The translations under genes and the position numbers were made by a program. Of a stretch of DNA of 64,000 bases, positions 1-7,448 are shown in pieces. The first letter of the stretch is position 1. Every line of letters starts with the position of its first letter. Source of the stretch: Variovorax terrae (GTDB taxonomy: Bacteria > Pseudomonadota > Gammaproteobacteria > Burkholderiales > Burkholderiaceae_C); contig NZ_JALGBI010000001.1 in the NCBI RefSeq assembly GCF_022809125.1, positions 2,480,001 through 2,544,000 on the forward strand, given 5' to 3'. The notes beneath the pieces were generated by a model that was given only the letters and a program-made list of their open reading frames with translations, did no database searches and was not told the origin of the DNA.

Positions 1-1
1 G

Positions 2-739
2 GCCGCCAAGGCCGCGCCCACGGGCTACGACATCGTGATGGGCCAGAAGGACAACCTCGTGATCGGCCCCTGGCTCTACAAGAACCTGCCCTGGGACCCG
101 ACCAAAGACCTGGTGGCCGTGGCCCACGTGGCCTACACGCCCGTGGTGATCGCCACCAGCACCAACTCCAAGTTCAAGACCCTGGCCGACGTGGTGGCCG
201 CCGCCCGCGCCACGCCGGGCAAGGTCACCTACGGCTCGCCGGGCAACGGCACTTCCATCCACCTCGCGGGCGACCTGTTCGAGAAGGCGGCCGGCGTGAA
301 GCTGGTGCACGTGCCCTACAAGGGCTCGAACCCCGCGCTGATGGATGCGCTGGCCGGCAACGTGGACCTGCTGGTGTCGTCCCTGCCCTCGGCCATGGGC
401 CAGATCAAGGCCGGCAAGCTGCGCCCGCTGGCCGTGACCTCGATCAAGCGCAGCTCCTCGCTGCCCGAGGTGCCCACCGTGGCCGAGTCGGGCTTCAAGG
501 ACTTCGATGTCAGCACCTGGTACGGCGTGCTGGCCCCGGCCGGCACCCCGGCCGCCGTGGTCACCACGCTCAACACCGAGATCAACAAGCTGCTGGCCCA
601 GGCCGACGTGAAGGCCGCCATCCACGCCCAGGGCGCCGAGCCCGAGGCCATGACGGCCGCGCAGTTCGGCACGCTGCTCAAGACCGACTATGCCAAGTGG
701 AAGGGCATCGTCGAGGCCTCGGGCGCCAAGATCGAGTGA
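2..739 (+). CDS. Bug/TctC-family tripartite tricarboxylate solute receptor, 5'-truncated by window edge
   Basis: The reading frame is open from base 2 without a start, so the signal peptide and first lobe lie outside the window. The visible ~245 residues carry Bug-family features: a 'PTGYDIVM' stretch (compare the usual A-P-D-G-Y-T), 'KVTYGSPGNGTSIHLAGDLF', 'VPYKGSNPALMDALAGNVDL', 'GQIKAGKLRPLAVT' and 'PTVAESGF'. Bug proteins are periplasmic receptors that bind carboxylates or aromatic acids and usually lack a linked permease. No TctA/TctB gene is visible. The gene converges on the Bug gene at 845. Substrate cannot be predicted. Confidence 0.9.
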   Translation, partial: AAKAAPTGYDIVMGQKDNLVIGPWLYKNLPWDPTKDLVAVAHVAYTPVVIATSTNSKFKTLADVVAAARATPGKVTYGSPGNGTSIHLAGDLFEKAAGVKLVHVPYKGSNPALMDALAGNVDLLVSSLPSAMGQIKAGKLRPLAVTSIKRSSSLPEVPTVAESGFKDFDVSTWYGVLAPAGTPAAVVTTLNTEINKLLAQADVKAAIHAQGAEPEAMTAAQFGTLLKTDYAKWKGIVEASGAKIE

Positions 740-760
740 GCGGCGCGCCCCGCAACGCCA

Positions 761-830
761 TTTGAGAAGAAAAACCGCCCGATGTCCGCATCGGGCGGTC
801 ATTGTTTGCTACGCTTTCAATAGCAACCGC
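761..830 (+). repeat. Dispersed ~70-bp repeat, family A copy 1, with terminator-like hairpin
   Basis: This sequence aligns with copies at 5104, 20738 and 22430. It starts with a TTGAGAAGAAAAAC segment, has a central GATGTCC, then GGTCATT, and ends with GCTACNNTTTCAATAGCAACCG. Here the central part forms a 10-bp perfect stem (775-784 with 789-798, loop TCCG) followed by a T-rich stretch. It lies between two convergent Bug genes, so it may also act as a bidirectional terminator. Confidence 0.75.
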
Positions 831-844
831 CGTTCGGCCGGCCG

Positions 845-1864
845 CTACTGCGGCACCACGCCGGCCTTCTTCACCAGCGCCGCGTAGCGCTGCAGCTCGC
901 TGCGGAAGTAGGCGCCCGCGGCCTCGGGCGTGCTGATGTTGATGAGGTTGCCCTGGCGCGCCATCGCCTCCTTCACCTCGGGCGTGGCAAAGGCGGTGAC
1001 GAACGCCTGGTGCACGCGCCGCACCTGCTCGGGCGGCAGCCCCTTGGGGCCGACCACGGCGAACCAGCCGTCCACCACGAAGCCGGGGTAGCCCTGCTCC
1101 ACCGCCGTCGGGATCTCGGGCGCGGCCGCCACGCGCTGCGGCGAGGCCACGCACAGCGCGCGCAGGTTGCCGGCCTTGACCTGGCCCTGCACCGCCGGCA
1201 GCGCGCCCACGCCCCAGTCCACCTGGCCGCCCACGATGTCCTGCATCATCGGGCCGAAGCCGCGGTAGGGAATGTGGGTGGAGTAGCTGCCCGTGGTGTC
1301 CTTGAACAGCTCGGCCGCCAGGTGCAGGATGGTGCCGTTGCCCGAGGAGGCGAAGTTGTAGCGCCCCGGGCTGGCGTGCAGCAGCGCCACGAATTCGCGC
1401 AGGTTCTTCACGGGCAGTTTCGGGTTGACCACCAGCACCATGGGCGTGCTGCCCATCACGGCAATGGGCGTGATGTCGCCCACCGGGTCGAACGGCACCG
1501 ACTTGAGCACGCTCGGGTAGATCACGTGGTTGTTCGACACCACGCTCAGCGTCAGCCCGTCGGGCGGCGACTTCACCAGGGCCTGGGTGCCCACCACCCC
1601 GCCCGCGCCGGGCTGGTTGTCCAGCACCACGGTCTGGCCCAGCGCCTGCCCCAGCGCCTGGCTGGACGCGCGCATGATGGTGTCCACGCCCGAGCCCGCC
1701 GCCACCGGCAGGATGAAGCGCACGGCGCGCTCGCCCTGGGCCCGCGCCAGGCGCGGCAGGCCGCCCAGGACGCCGGCCGCGGCCAGGGCGCCGAGCGCGT
1801 GGCGGCGCGTCAGCGTGGCGGCCTCGGCCGCGGGGAACACAGTGGAAAGGGATGAGGGGCGCAT
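845..1864 (-). CDS. Bug/TctC-family periplasmic solute receptor, Tat-type signal
   Basis: This 339-residue protein is the usual length for the Bug family. The N-terminus has a twin-arginine-like signal, 'LTRRHALGALAAAG', ending near 'ARAQ'. Typical Bug motifs follow: 'VDNQPGAGG'-like 'LDNQPGAGGVVGTQ', 'SPPDGLTLSV', 'YNFASSGNGTILHLAAELF' and 'HIPYRGFGPMMQDIVGGQVD'. It is the last gene of a minus-strand run with the CaiB-like and HMG-CoA-lyase-like genes (54 bp after the CoA-transferase), so it probably captures the acid that those enzymes activate and cleave. An SD-like GGAGA lies upstream of the ATG. The ligand is unknown. Confidence 0.92.
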   Translation of the reverse strand: MRPSSLSTVFPAAEAATLTRRHALGALAAAGVLGGLPRLARAQGERAVRFILPVAAGSGVDTIMRASSQALGQALGQTVVLDNQPGAGGVVGTQALVKSPPDGLTLSVVSNNHVIYPSVLKSVPFDPVGDITPIAVMGSTPMVLVVNPKLPVKNLREFVALLHASPGRYNFASSGNGTILHLAAELFKDTTGSYSTHIPYRGFGPMMQDIVGGQVDWGVGALPAVQGQVKAGNLRALCVASPQRVAAAPEIPTAVEQGYPGFVVDGWFAVVGPKGLPPEQVRRVHQAFVTAFATPEVKEAMARQGNLINISTPEAAGAYFRSELQRYAALVKKAGVVPQ

Positions 1865-1918
1865 GGGTTCGTTGTCTCCGTCGGAATCGTCATGTGTGAG
1901 GGAAGGGGCGTGCCGGCC

Positions 1919-3130
1919 TCAGGCCACCGCGGCGCTGGCCTGCAGCGCGGCCACCTCGGCGGCCGTGTAGCCGAGCGTGGCCAGCAGCTCGCGCGTGTGC
2001 TCGCCCATGGCGGGCGGCTGCAGGCGCACGCCCAGGCGCTGGCCGTCCATCGTGAACGGGAACAGCGCGGCGCGCGCCGTCTGGCCGGCGCGCTCGCCAT
2101 CGGGCAGGCGCACCTCGGCCAGGCCGCCGGTGGCTTGCAGGTGCGGGTCGTCGAACAGTTCCTCGGGCCGGGCGATGGGCGCGAACGGCAGGCCGGCGCG
2201 CTCGAAGATCGCCGCCAGCTCGGCCGCCGACCAGCGCACCAGCCGCTCGCGCAGCTGCGCCAGCAGCGCCGGGCGCACCTGCACGCGCTGGTTGTTGGTG
2301 GCCAGCGCCGGGTCGGCCCTCAGGTCGGCAAAGCCCAGCGCGTCGCAGAAGCTCACCCACTGCGCGTCGCTCACGGCGGCCAGGAAGATCTGCTCGCCGT
2401 CCTTCACGGTGAACACGTCATACACCGCCCAGGGGTTGTCGCGCGCGGGCAGCGGCGCGGCGGGCTTGCCGGTCACGGCGTACTGCAGCATGTGCTGGCC
2501 GACCAGGAACACGTTGTTCTCGAACAGCGCGCTCTGCACCTCCTGGCCGCGGCCGGTGATGCCGCGCTGGATCAGCGCGCCCAGGGCGCCGATGGCGCCG
2601 AACATGCCGCCCATGATGTCGTTGACGCTGGTGCCCGCGCGCAGCGGGTCGCCGGGGCGCCCGGTCATGTAGGCCAGGCCGCCCATCATCTGCACCACCT
2701 CGTCGAGCGCCGTGCGGTGCTCGTAGGGGCCGGGCAGGAAGCCCTTGAGGCTCACGTAGATCAGGCGCTCGTTCGCCTGCGACAGCGCGGCGTAGTCGAG
2801 CCCGTATTTCTTCATGGTGCCGGGCCTGAAGTTCTCGGCCACCACGTCGGCGCTGGCGGCCAGCCGGCGCGCCACCTCGGCGCCCGCCGGCTGGCGCAGG
2901 TCCAGCGCGATGCTCTTCTTGTTGCGGTTGAACATCGGGAAGAAGCCCGAGCCCGCGCCCAGCAGGTGGCGCGTGCGGTCGCCGTCGATGGGCTCGACCT
3001 TGATCACGTCGGCGCCCAGGTCGGCCAGCACCAGGCCGCAGGTGGGGCCCATCACCATGTGGGTGAACTCGACCACGCGCAGGCCCGCGAGCGGCAGGCG
3101 GGACGAGGCCGGGGGTTGGGAAGCAGTCAT
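1919..3130 (-). CDS. CaiB/BaiF family CoA-transferase
   Basis: The protein has 403 residues, normal for family III CoA-transferases. The start chosen is the ATG giving 'MTASQPPASSRLPLAG', because the conserved fold begins at 'LAGLRVVEFTHMVMGPTCGL'. Visible motifs are 'LADLGADVIKVEPIDGD', 'NRNKKSIALDLRQPAG', 'VVAENFRPGTMKKYGLDY' and 'RTALDEVVQMMGGLAYMTG', which contains the position of the catalytic Asp. These enzymes move CoA between carboxylic acids. The downstream neighbour is a Bug receptor and the upstream neighbour is an HMG-CoA-lyase-like gene, which suggests activation of a branched hydroxy-acid before C-C cleavage. The actual substrate is an inference. Confidence 0.9.
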   Translation of the reverse strand: MTASQPPASSRLPLAGLRVVEFTHMVMGPTCGLVLADLGADVIKVEPIDGDRTRHLLGAGSGFFPMFNRNKKSIALDLRQPAGAEVARRLAASADVVAENFRPGTMKKYGLDYAALSQANERLIYVSLKGFLPGPYEHRTALDEVVQMMGGLAYMTGRPGDPLRAGTSVNDIMGGMFGAIGALGALIQRGITGRGQEVQSALFENNVFLVGQHMLQYAVTGKPAAPLPARDNPWAVYDVFTVKDGEQIFLAAVSDAQWVSFCDALGFADLRADPALATNNQRVQVRPALLAQLRERLVRWSAAELAAIFERAGLPFAPIARPEELFDDPHLQATGGLAEVRLPDGERAGQTARAALFPFTMDGQRLGVRLQPPAMGEHTRELLATLGYTAAEVAALQASAAVA

Positions 3131-3156
3131 GGGGTCTGGAAGGAGAAAAACAGTCG

Positions 3157-4098
3157 TCAGGCCGCGGCGGCAGCGGCCGCGCGGAAGGTCTTGGGCAGGC
3201 CGGCCTGCCACAGCGTGCCGTGCAGGGTTTCGCCCGCGAGCCAGCGGGCCACGTCGCGGCGCAGCGCGAGCAGCGCCTCGATGTCCTGGCCGGTCGGCAG
3301 GCCCATGCTGTGCAGCATGAACACCAGGTCCTCGGTGGCCACGTTGCCGCTGGCGCCGGGTGCGTGCGGGCAGCCGCCGATGCCGGCCAGGCAGGCGTCG
3401 AAGCGCGTCACGCCGCTCTGCCAGGCCGCGAACACGTTGGCAAGGCCCAGGCCGCGCGTGTCGTGGAAATGGCCGCACCACAGGCGCTCGCCCACCAGGT
3501 GGCGCGCCTTCTCGAACAGGCGGCTCACCCCGGCGGGATCGGCATAGCCCACGGTGTCGGCCAGGCTCACATGGTCGGCGCCGGCGTCCAGCAGGGCCTG
3601 CATCAGGCGCAGCACCTCGCTCTCGGCCACTTCGCCCTGGATGGTGCAGCCGAAAGCCGTGCCCACGCCGCCCTCGATCAGGGTTTTGCGGCCCGCGGCA
3701 TCGCGCGCGGCGCGGATGCGCGCCACCTCGGCCACCACCTCGTCAGGCGTCTTGCGCAGGTTGGCCAGGCTGTGCGCGTGGCTGGCCGACAGCGGCACCA
3801 CCATCAGGTCGGCCCCGCCCTCGAGGGCGCGCTCGGCGCCCTTGAGGTTGGGCACCAGCACCGAGGCGCGCAGGCCGGGCAGGGTCTTGGCATGGGCCAG
3901 CAGCTCGGCGGTGTCGGCAAGCTGCGGCAGCAGCCGCGCCGGCACGAAGGAGCCGACCTCGATCTCGCGCTGGCCGGCCGCATGGGCGCGCGTGATCCAC
4001 TCGATCTTCTGCGCCGTGGGCAGCACGCGCGCAATGCTTTGCAGGCCGTCGCGCAGGCCGACTTCGCGGACCACGGTGGCGGGGGAGGATGCAGTCAC
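3157..4098 (-). CDS. Hydroxymethylglutaryl-CoA lyase family protein
   Basis: This 313-residue member of the DRE-TIM/HMGL family begins 'VVREVGLRDGLQSI', which carries the catalytic RDGLQ signature. It also has 'VLVPNLKGAERALEGGADL', 'HVSLADTVGYADP', 'CGHFHDTRGLGLANVFAAW' with the metal-binding HFHD, and 'GGCPHAPGASGNVATEDLV' with the flexible Cys loop. HMG-CoA lyase splits HMG-CoA to acetoacetate and acetyl-CoA. The start is a GTG, supported by AGGAGA nine bases upstream. It is the first gene of the operon with the CoA-transferase and Bug receptor, and it is divergent from a LysR gene. Related acyl-CoA substrates remain possible. Confidence 0.9.
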   Translation of the reverse strand: MTASSPATVVREVGLRDGLQSIARVLPTAQKIEWITRAHAAGQREIEVGSFVPARLLPQLADTAELLAHAKTLPGLRASVLVPNLKGAERALEGGADLMVVPLSASHAHSLANLRKTPDEVVAEVARIRAARDAAGRKTLIEGGVGTAFGCTIQGEVAESEVLRLMQALLDAGADHVSLADTVGYADPAGVSRLFEKARHLVGERLWCGHFHDTRGLGLANVFAAWQSGVTRFDACLAGIGGCPHAPGASGNVATEDLVFMLHSMGLPTGQDIEALLALRRDVARWLAGETLHGTLWQAGLPKTFRAAAAAAA

Positions 4099-4145
4099 TT
4101 CGGCTTGTCTCCTGTCTCGGAATCATCGGAGTTTAGGAATTCCGT

Positions 4146-4164
4146 ATTGATTCACAAAATCAAT
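4146..4164. promoter_or_regulatory. Inverted repeat in divergent promoter region, likely LysR-type operator
   Basis: In the 112-bp gap between the HMG-CoA-lyase-like gene (minus) and a LysR gene (plus), a perfect 7-bp inverted repeat ATTGATT-CACAA-AATCAAT occurs in otherwise AT-rich DNA. It fits the T-N11-A type of site bound by LysR proteins. The location between a LysR gene and its divergent operon is the classic arrangement. Binding is inferred. Confidence 0.5.
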
Positions 4165-4210
4165 TTCGGAAGCCTTAAGATTCCCAAATGGAAACTCTTG
4201 AACCCCCGCC

Positions 4211-5122
4211 ATGCGCGACCTCGACCTGACGACGCTGCGCCTGTTCGTCGCGGTGTGCGAGGCCCGCAGCATCGCGCGCGCGGGCGAGCAGCAGCACATC
4301 GTGGGCTCGGCCATCAGCAAGCGGCTGGCGCAGCTCGAAGACACGGTGGGCACGCCGCTGCTGGTGCGCCGCCGCCGCGGCGTGGAGCCGACGCCGGCCG
4401 GCGAGACCCTGCTGGAGCACGCGCGCAGCATGCTGGCCAGCGCCGACCTGGTCGAGCGCGACATGGCGGCCTATGCGGCGGGCGTGCGCGGCCAGGTGCG
4501 CATCCTGGCCACGGCCTCGGTGATCGCCGAATCGCTGGCCGACGACGTGGCGAGCTTTCTCAACCACCCGGCGCATGGCGACATCCGCGTCGACATCGAG
4601 GAGCGCGTGAGCAGCGGCGTGCTGCGCGGCGTGCACGAGGGCAGCGCCTCGCTCGGTCTGTGCTGGGACGCCGCCAACCTGGACGGCCTGCAGGCCCGCC
4701 CCTGGCGCGGCGACCACCTGGCCGTGGTGATGCCGCTGGACCATCCGCTGGCGCAGCACCAGGCGCTGGCGCTGGCGCAGACCCTGGAGTTCGACCACGT
4801 GAGCCTGCCGCCCTCGAGCGCCGTGCAGGTCATGCTGCAGCGCTCGGCCGCCCTGCACGGCCAGTCGCTGCGCTACCGCGTGGTGGTGGCCACCTTCGAG
4901 GCGGCGCTGCGCGTGGTGCGTGCCAAGCTCGCCATCAGCGTGCTGCCGGCGGAGCTGGCCCAGCCCTACGCCAGCGCCTTCGGCCTGCGCGTGGTGCCGC
5001 TCACCGATGCCTGGGCGAGGCGCCGCTTCGCGATCTGCTTTCGCGACGCGGCCACGCTGCCGCCTGCGGCGCGGCTGCTGCTCGAACACCTGGCCCAAGC
5101 CGGTAATTCAGAAGAAAAATAG
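4211..5122 (+). CDS. LysR-family transcriptional regulator (divergent from HMGL/CaiB/Bug operon)
   Basis: This 303-residue protein has an N-terminal winged helix-turn-helix ('LTTLRLFVAVCEARSIARAG', 'SAISKRLAQLEDTVGTPLLV') followed by a LysR substrate-binding domain ('GQVRILATASVIAESLADDV', 'ISVLPAELAQPYASAFGLRV'). The recognition helix reads 'HIVGSAISKRLAQLE' where most family members have Q-P-A/S-S-R. It probably senses the substrate of the divergent operon through the inverted repeat at 4146. The ATG at 4211 begins directly at the helix-turn-helix domain. Confidence 0.92.
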   Translation: MRDLDLTTLRLFVAVCEARSIARAGEQQHIVGSAISKRLAQLEDTVGTPLLVRRRRGVEPTPAGETLLEHARSMLASADLVERDMAAYAAGVRGQVRILATASVIAESLADDVASFLNHPAHGDIRVDIEERVSSGVLRGVHEGSASLGLCWDAANLDGLQARPWRGDHLAVVMPLDHPLAQHQALALAQTLEFDHVSLPPSSAVQVMLQRSAALHGQSLRYRVVVATFEAALRVVRAKLAISVLPAELAQPYASAFGLRVVPLTDAWARRRFAICFRDAATLPPAARLLLEHLAQAGNSEEK

Positions 5123-5175
5123 CCTGAGGTCCTCGCCGGGCGGTCATCGGCCGCTATATTTTCGATAGCAACCGG
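5104..5175 (+). repeat. Dispersed ~70-bp repeat, family A copy 2
   Basis: It aligns over its length with the copy at 761: TTCAGAAGAAAAAT, then CCTGAGGTCC, GGGCGGTCAT, and the end GCTATATTTTCGATAGCAACCG. It begins inside the last codons of the LysR gene and fills the gap to the convergent hydrolase gene. The terminal GCTAT...ATAGC arm is an inverted repeat. Confidence 0.7.
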
Positions 5176-5176
5176 C

Positions 5177-6064
5177 TCAGGGAGAGAGCAGGCCGACCTT
5201 CTTCACGAAGGCGTTCAGCGGCCCGCTCCACATCTTGCCGCCGTAGATCAGCAACTGGTGGCCGTCGCGGCCTTCCACCGGGCCGGTCTGCACCAACTCG
5301 GTGTCGCTGCCGCCGGCCTTGAACGCCTCATGCCACTGGCGCGGCGCCTCGGCGCCCCAGTACAGGTCGTTCTCGGCATAGAGCCACAGGCTGGGCTCCT
5401 TGGCAAGCTGGCCATAGGCGCGATAGGTTTCGGTGAGGTTGCCGGGCTTGCAGCTCTTGCCGGGCGAGACTTCGGGGTAGCCGCCCGAGCCGCCAGCAAA
5501 ATTGACGAAGCCCACCACGCCGGGCAGGTTCAGCGCGCCGGTGGCCACCGTGGTCATGCCGCCGACCGACTGGCCTTCGAGCAGGATGCGGTCCTTGCGC
5601 ACCCAGGGCTGCTGCAGCGCCCACTGGTAGGCGGCCACCACGGTCTCGCGCGCGTTGCCGGCCGAAGTGGTGAAGTCGGGGTTGCCGGTGCAGAGGTTGC
5701 CGCTCCAGTTGGCATGGGAGTCCTCGCGGTCGGTGCCCCCGGTGTCGCCATAGCCGGGGCGCACCGGGGCCATCACGGCCACGCCCTTGTTGAGCCAGTA
5801 GTTGGCATGGCCCACCGCCACCGGGTACTGCAGCTTGACGCGGTCGATGCGCGCCCCGGCCCGCCCGTGCGAGAAGATCACCAGCGGAAACGGCCCGTCG
5901 CCGGCCGGCTTGTAGAGGTGGGTCACCACCTCCGTTGGCTTGCCGCCGATGTTGAGCGTGAGCCGGGCGACATCGGGCTGCACCCGCGGCGCCGGCTGCG
6001 CCCCCGCCACGCAGGCCAGCGCCAGCAGGCCGGCCCCCACCATCCAACGAATCAGACACCGCAC
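5177..6064 (-). CDS. Exported alpha/beta hydrolase
   Basis: The 295-residue protein has a signal peptide (hydrophobic 'WMVGAGLLALACVAGAQ'). It then shows an alpha/beta-hydrolase core with the oxyanion segment 'VIFSHGRAGARI', the nucleophile elbow 'GQSVGG' and a late His in 'EGRDGHQLLIYGG'. The start is GTG at 6064, since AAGGAG lies six bases before it and no ATG precedes the signal peptide. It probably acts as a periplasmic or secreted esterase/hydrolase of unknown substrate. It is not obviously linked to its neighbours, although a LigAB pair follows on the same strand 60 bp upstream. Confidence 0.85.
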   Translation of the reverse strand: MRCLIRWMVGAGLLALACVAGAQPAPRVQPDVARLTLNIGGKPTEVVTHLYKPAGDGPFPLVIFSHGRAGARIDRVKLQYPVAVGHANYWLNKGVAVMAPVRPGYGDTGGTDREDSHANWSGNLCTGNPDFTTSAGNARETVVAAYQWALQQPWVRKDRILLEGQSVGGMTTVATGALNLPGVVGFVNFAGGSGGYPEVSPGKSCKPGNLTETYRAYGQLAKEPSLWLYAENDLYWGAEAPRQWHEAFKAGGSDTELVQTGPVEGRDGHQLLIYGGKMWSGPLNAFVKKVGLLSP

Positions 6065-6124
6065 GGTTGCTCCTTGTCCCCAGGGGCACAGGCCCGGGCG
6101 GCACCACTATAGCGGCCCGGCGTT

Positions 6125-6961
6125 TCAGGCGGCGGCCAGCGCCATCATGCCGGCGGCGGTGTTGCTGATGGGGATGTGGTAGTTGCTGTGCACCCGGCGC
6201 ACCGGGCCCGGCACGGCAGCGCGCGCGGCCAGCCACATCAGCAGTTCCACGCCCTGGGTGCCGGTCTTCTCCACCAGTTCGGGGATGCTGAACCGGGTGG
6301 CCCACTCGGGCTCCTCGATCAGGCTCTGCATGAATTTGAGGTCGAACGGCTTGTTGATGAAGCCCGCGCGCTCGCCGTCGAGCTGGTGGCTCAGGCCGCC
6401 GGTGCCGATCACCACCACCTTCTGGTCGCTGTCCCACGACGCGAGGGCCTCGCCCACGGCTTTGCCGAGCGCCACGCAGCGCCGGGCGCTGGGCAGCGGG
6501 AACTGCACGGTGTTGATGCAGACCGGCACCGTGCGCACCGGGCACGGCCCCTCGGGCCAGAACAGCTTGAGCGGCAGCGCGAAGGCATGGTCCACCAGCA
6601 TCTCCTGGCAGGTGGTGATGTCGAACTCACGCGCCACCAGGTGGTTGATGAGGTGCCACGACAACTCGGGCGCGCCCTGGAACGGCGGCAGCGTCGGCAG
6701 GCCCCAGCCTTCGTCCGCGTTGCGGTACTCAGGCGCCGCGCCCACGGCGAAGGTGGGCATCTTGTCGAGGAAGAAGTTGAGGCCGTGGTCGTTGTAGAAC
6801 ACCATGGCGACGTCGGGCTTGACCTCATCGAGCCAGGCGCGCACCGGCAGGAAGCCGTCGAAGAAAGGCTTCCAGTACGGCTGCTGCTGCAGCCCCTTGG
6901 CGATGGCGCCGCCGATGGCGGGCACATGCGAGGTGGTGAGGCCACCGAGGATCCGGGCCAT
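6125..6961 (-). CDS. LigB-type extradiol dioxygenase beta subunit (paralogue of PmdB)
   Basis: This 278-residue class III extradiol dioxygenase carries the Fe(II) and catalytic residues of LigB: His in 'TSHVPAIGG', His in 'FYNDHGLNFF', His in 'GTGGLSHQLDGERAGFIN' and Glu in 'GVELLMWLAARA'. The ATG at 6961 begins the conserved 'MARILGGLTTSHVPA'. LigAB enzymes cleave protocatechuate or similar catechols between C4 and C5. A separate pmdAB pair exists at 14388-15711, so this second pair may act on a different catechol (for example gallate or a substituted protocatechuate) or be a spare copy. The LigA-like gene lies 5 bp upstream. Confidence 0.9.
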   Translation of the reverse strand: MARILGGLTTSHVPAIGGAIAKGLQQQPYWKPFFDGFLPVRAWLDEVKPDVAMVFYNDHGLNFFLDKMPTFAVGAAPEYRNADEGWGLPTLPPFQGAPELSWHLINHLVAREFDITTCQEMLVDHAFALPLKLFWPEGPCPVRTVPVCINTVQFPLPSARRCVALGKAVGEALASWDSDQKVVVIGTGGLSHQLDGERAGFINKPFDLKFMQSLIEEPEWATRFSIPELVEKTGTQGVELLMWLAARAAVPGPVRRVHSNYHIPISNTAAGMMALAAA

Positions 6962-6966
6962 GAGGT

Positions 6967-7338
6967 TCAAGCCTCCAGCGTTTCGGGTTGATCGTTCTGC
7001 GCGACGAGGCGCGCCTTGAAGGCCTCCTTGCTCAGGCCGGTCTGGAGGGCCCCGAGGTCCTGCACGTCCAGGCCCAGGATGCCCGCGAACTTGGCCAGGT
7101 AGTAGACGTTGCCGCCGGCGGCCAGCAGGCCGAGCACGTCGCGCGCGCGGATGGCATGCGCCTGCTCGTGGCTCAGGCCGTAGGTGCGTACATAGGCGTC
7201 CTCGTCGGCCTTGAACGCCGCGCGATTCTCGGCGCTGTTGAACGAGAAGCACATCTTGTTGAGGGCATAGCCCTTGCGGGCTTGAATGCCGTCGAACAAA
7301 GTGGTGCCGGGAATGGAAACCGGGGTTGAAGGGGCCAT
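6967..7338 (-). CDS. LigA-type extradiol dioxygenase alpha subunit (paralogue of PmdA)
   Basis: This 123-residue all-helical small subunit contains 'ISIPGTTLFDG'-like 'VSIPGTTLFDGIQARKGYAL', 'NKMCFSFNSAENRAAFKADE' and 'AAGGNVYYLAKFAGILG', all typical of LigA/PmdA. GGAG lies before the ATG. It precedes the LigB-like gene by 5 bp, so the two are co-translated as an alpha/beta enzyme. No other ring-cleavage genes are attached to this pair. Confidence 0.9.
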   Translation of the reverse strand: MAPSTPVSIPGTTLFDGIQARKGYALNKMCFSFNSAENRAAFKADEDAYVRTYGLSHEQAHAIRARDVLGLLAAGGNVYYLAKFAGILGLDVQDLGALQTGLSKEAFKARLVAQNDQPETLEA

Positions 7339-7448
7339 GGCGTTGTCTCCAGCGAATGCCTTGCTCGCCAGTGTGGGCGCACGGCGCGGGCAGCACCCTG
7401 ATCTGGATCAAGCCCGGGCCACAATGCCCGCGCGCGCGGGGCGCGCCG

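Noticed and set aside
1892..3547. Long plus-strand open frame rich in Gln/His/Arg opposite the CaiB gene
   Set aside because: It lies entirely opposite well-supported genes, has shadow-type composition and no family resemblance.
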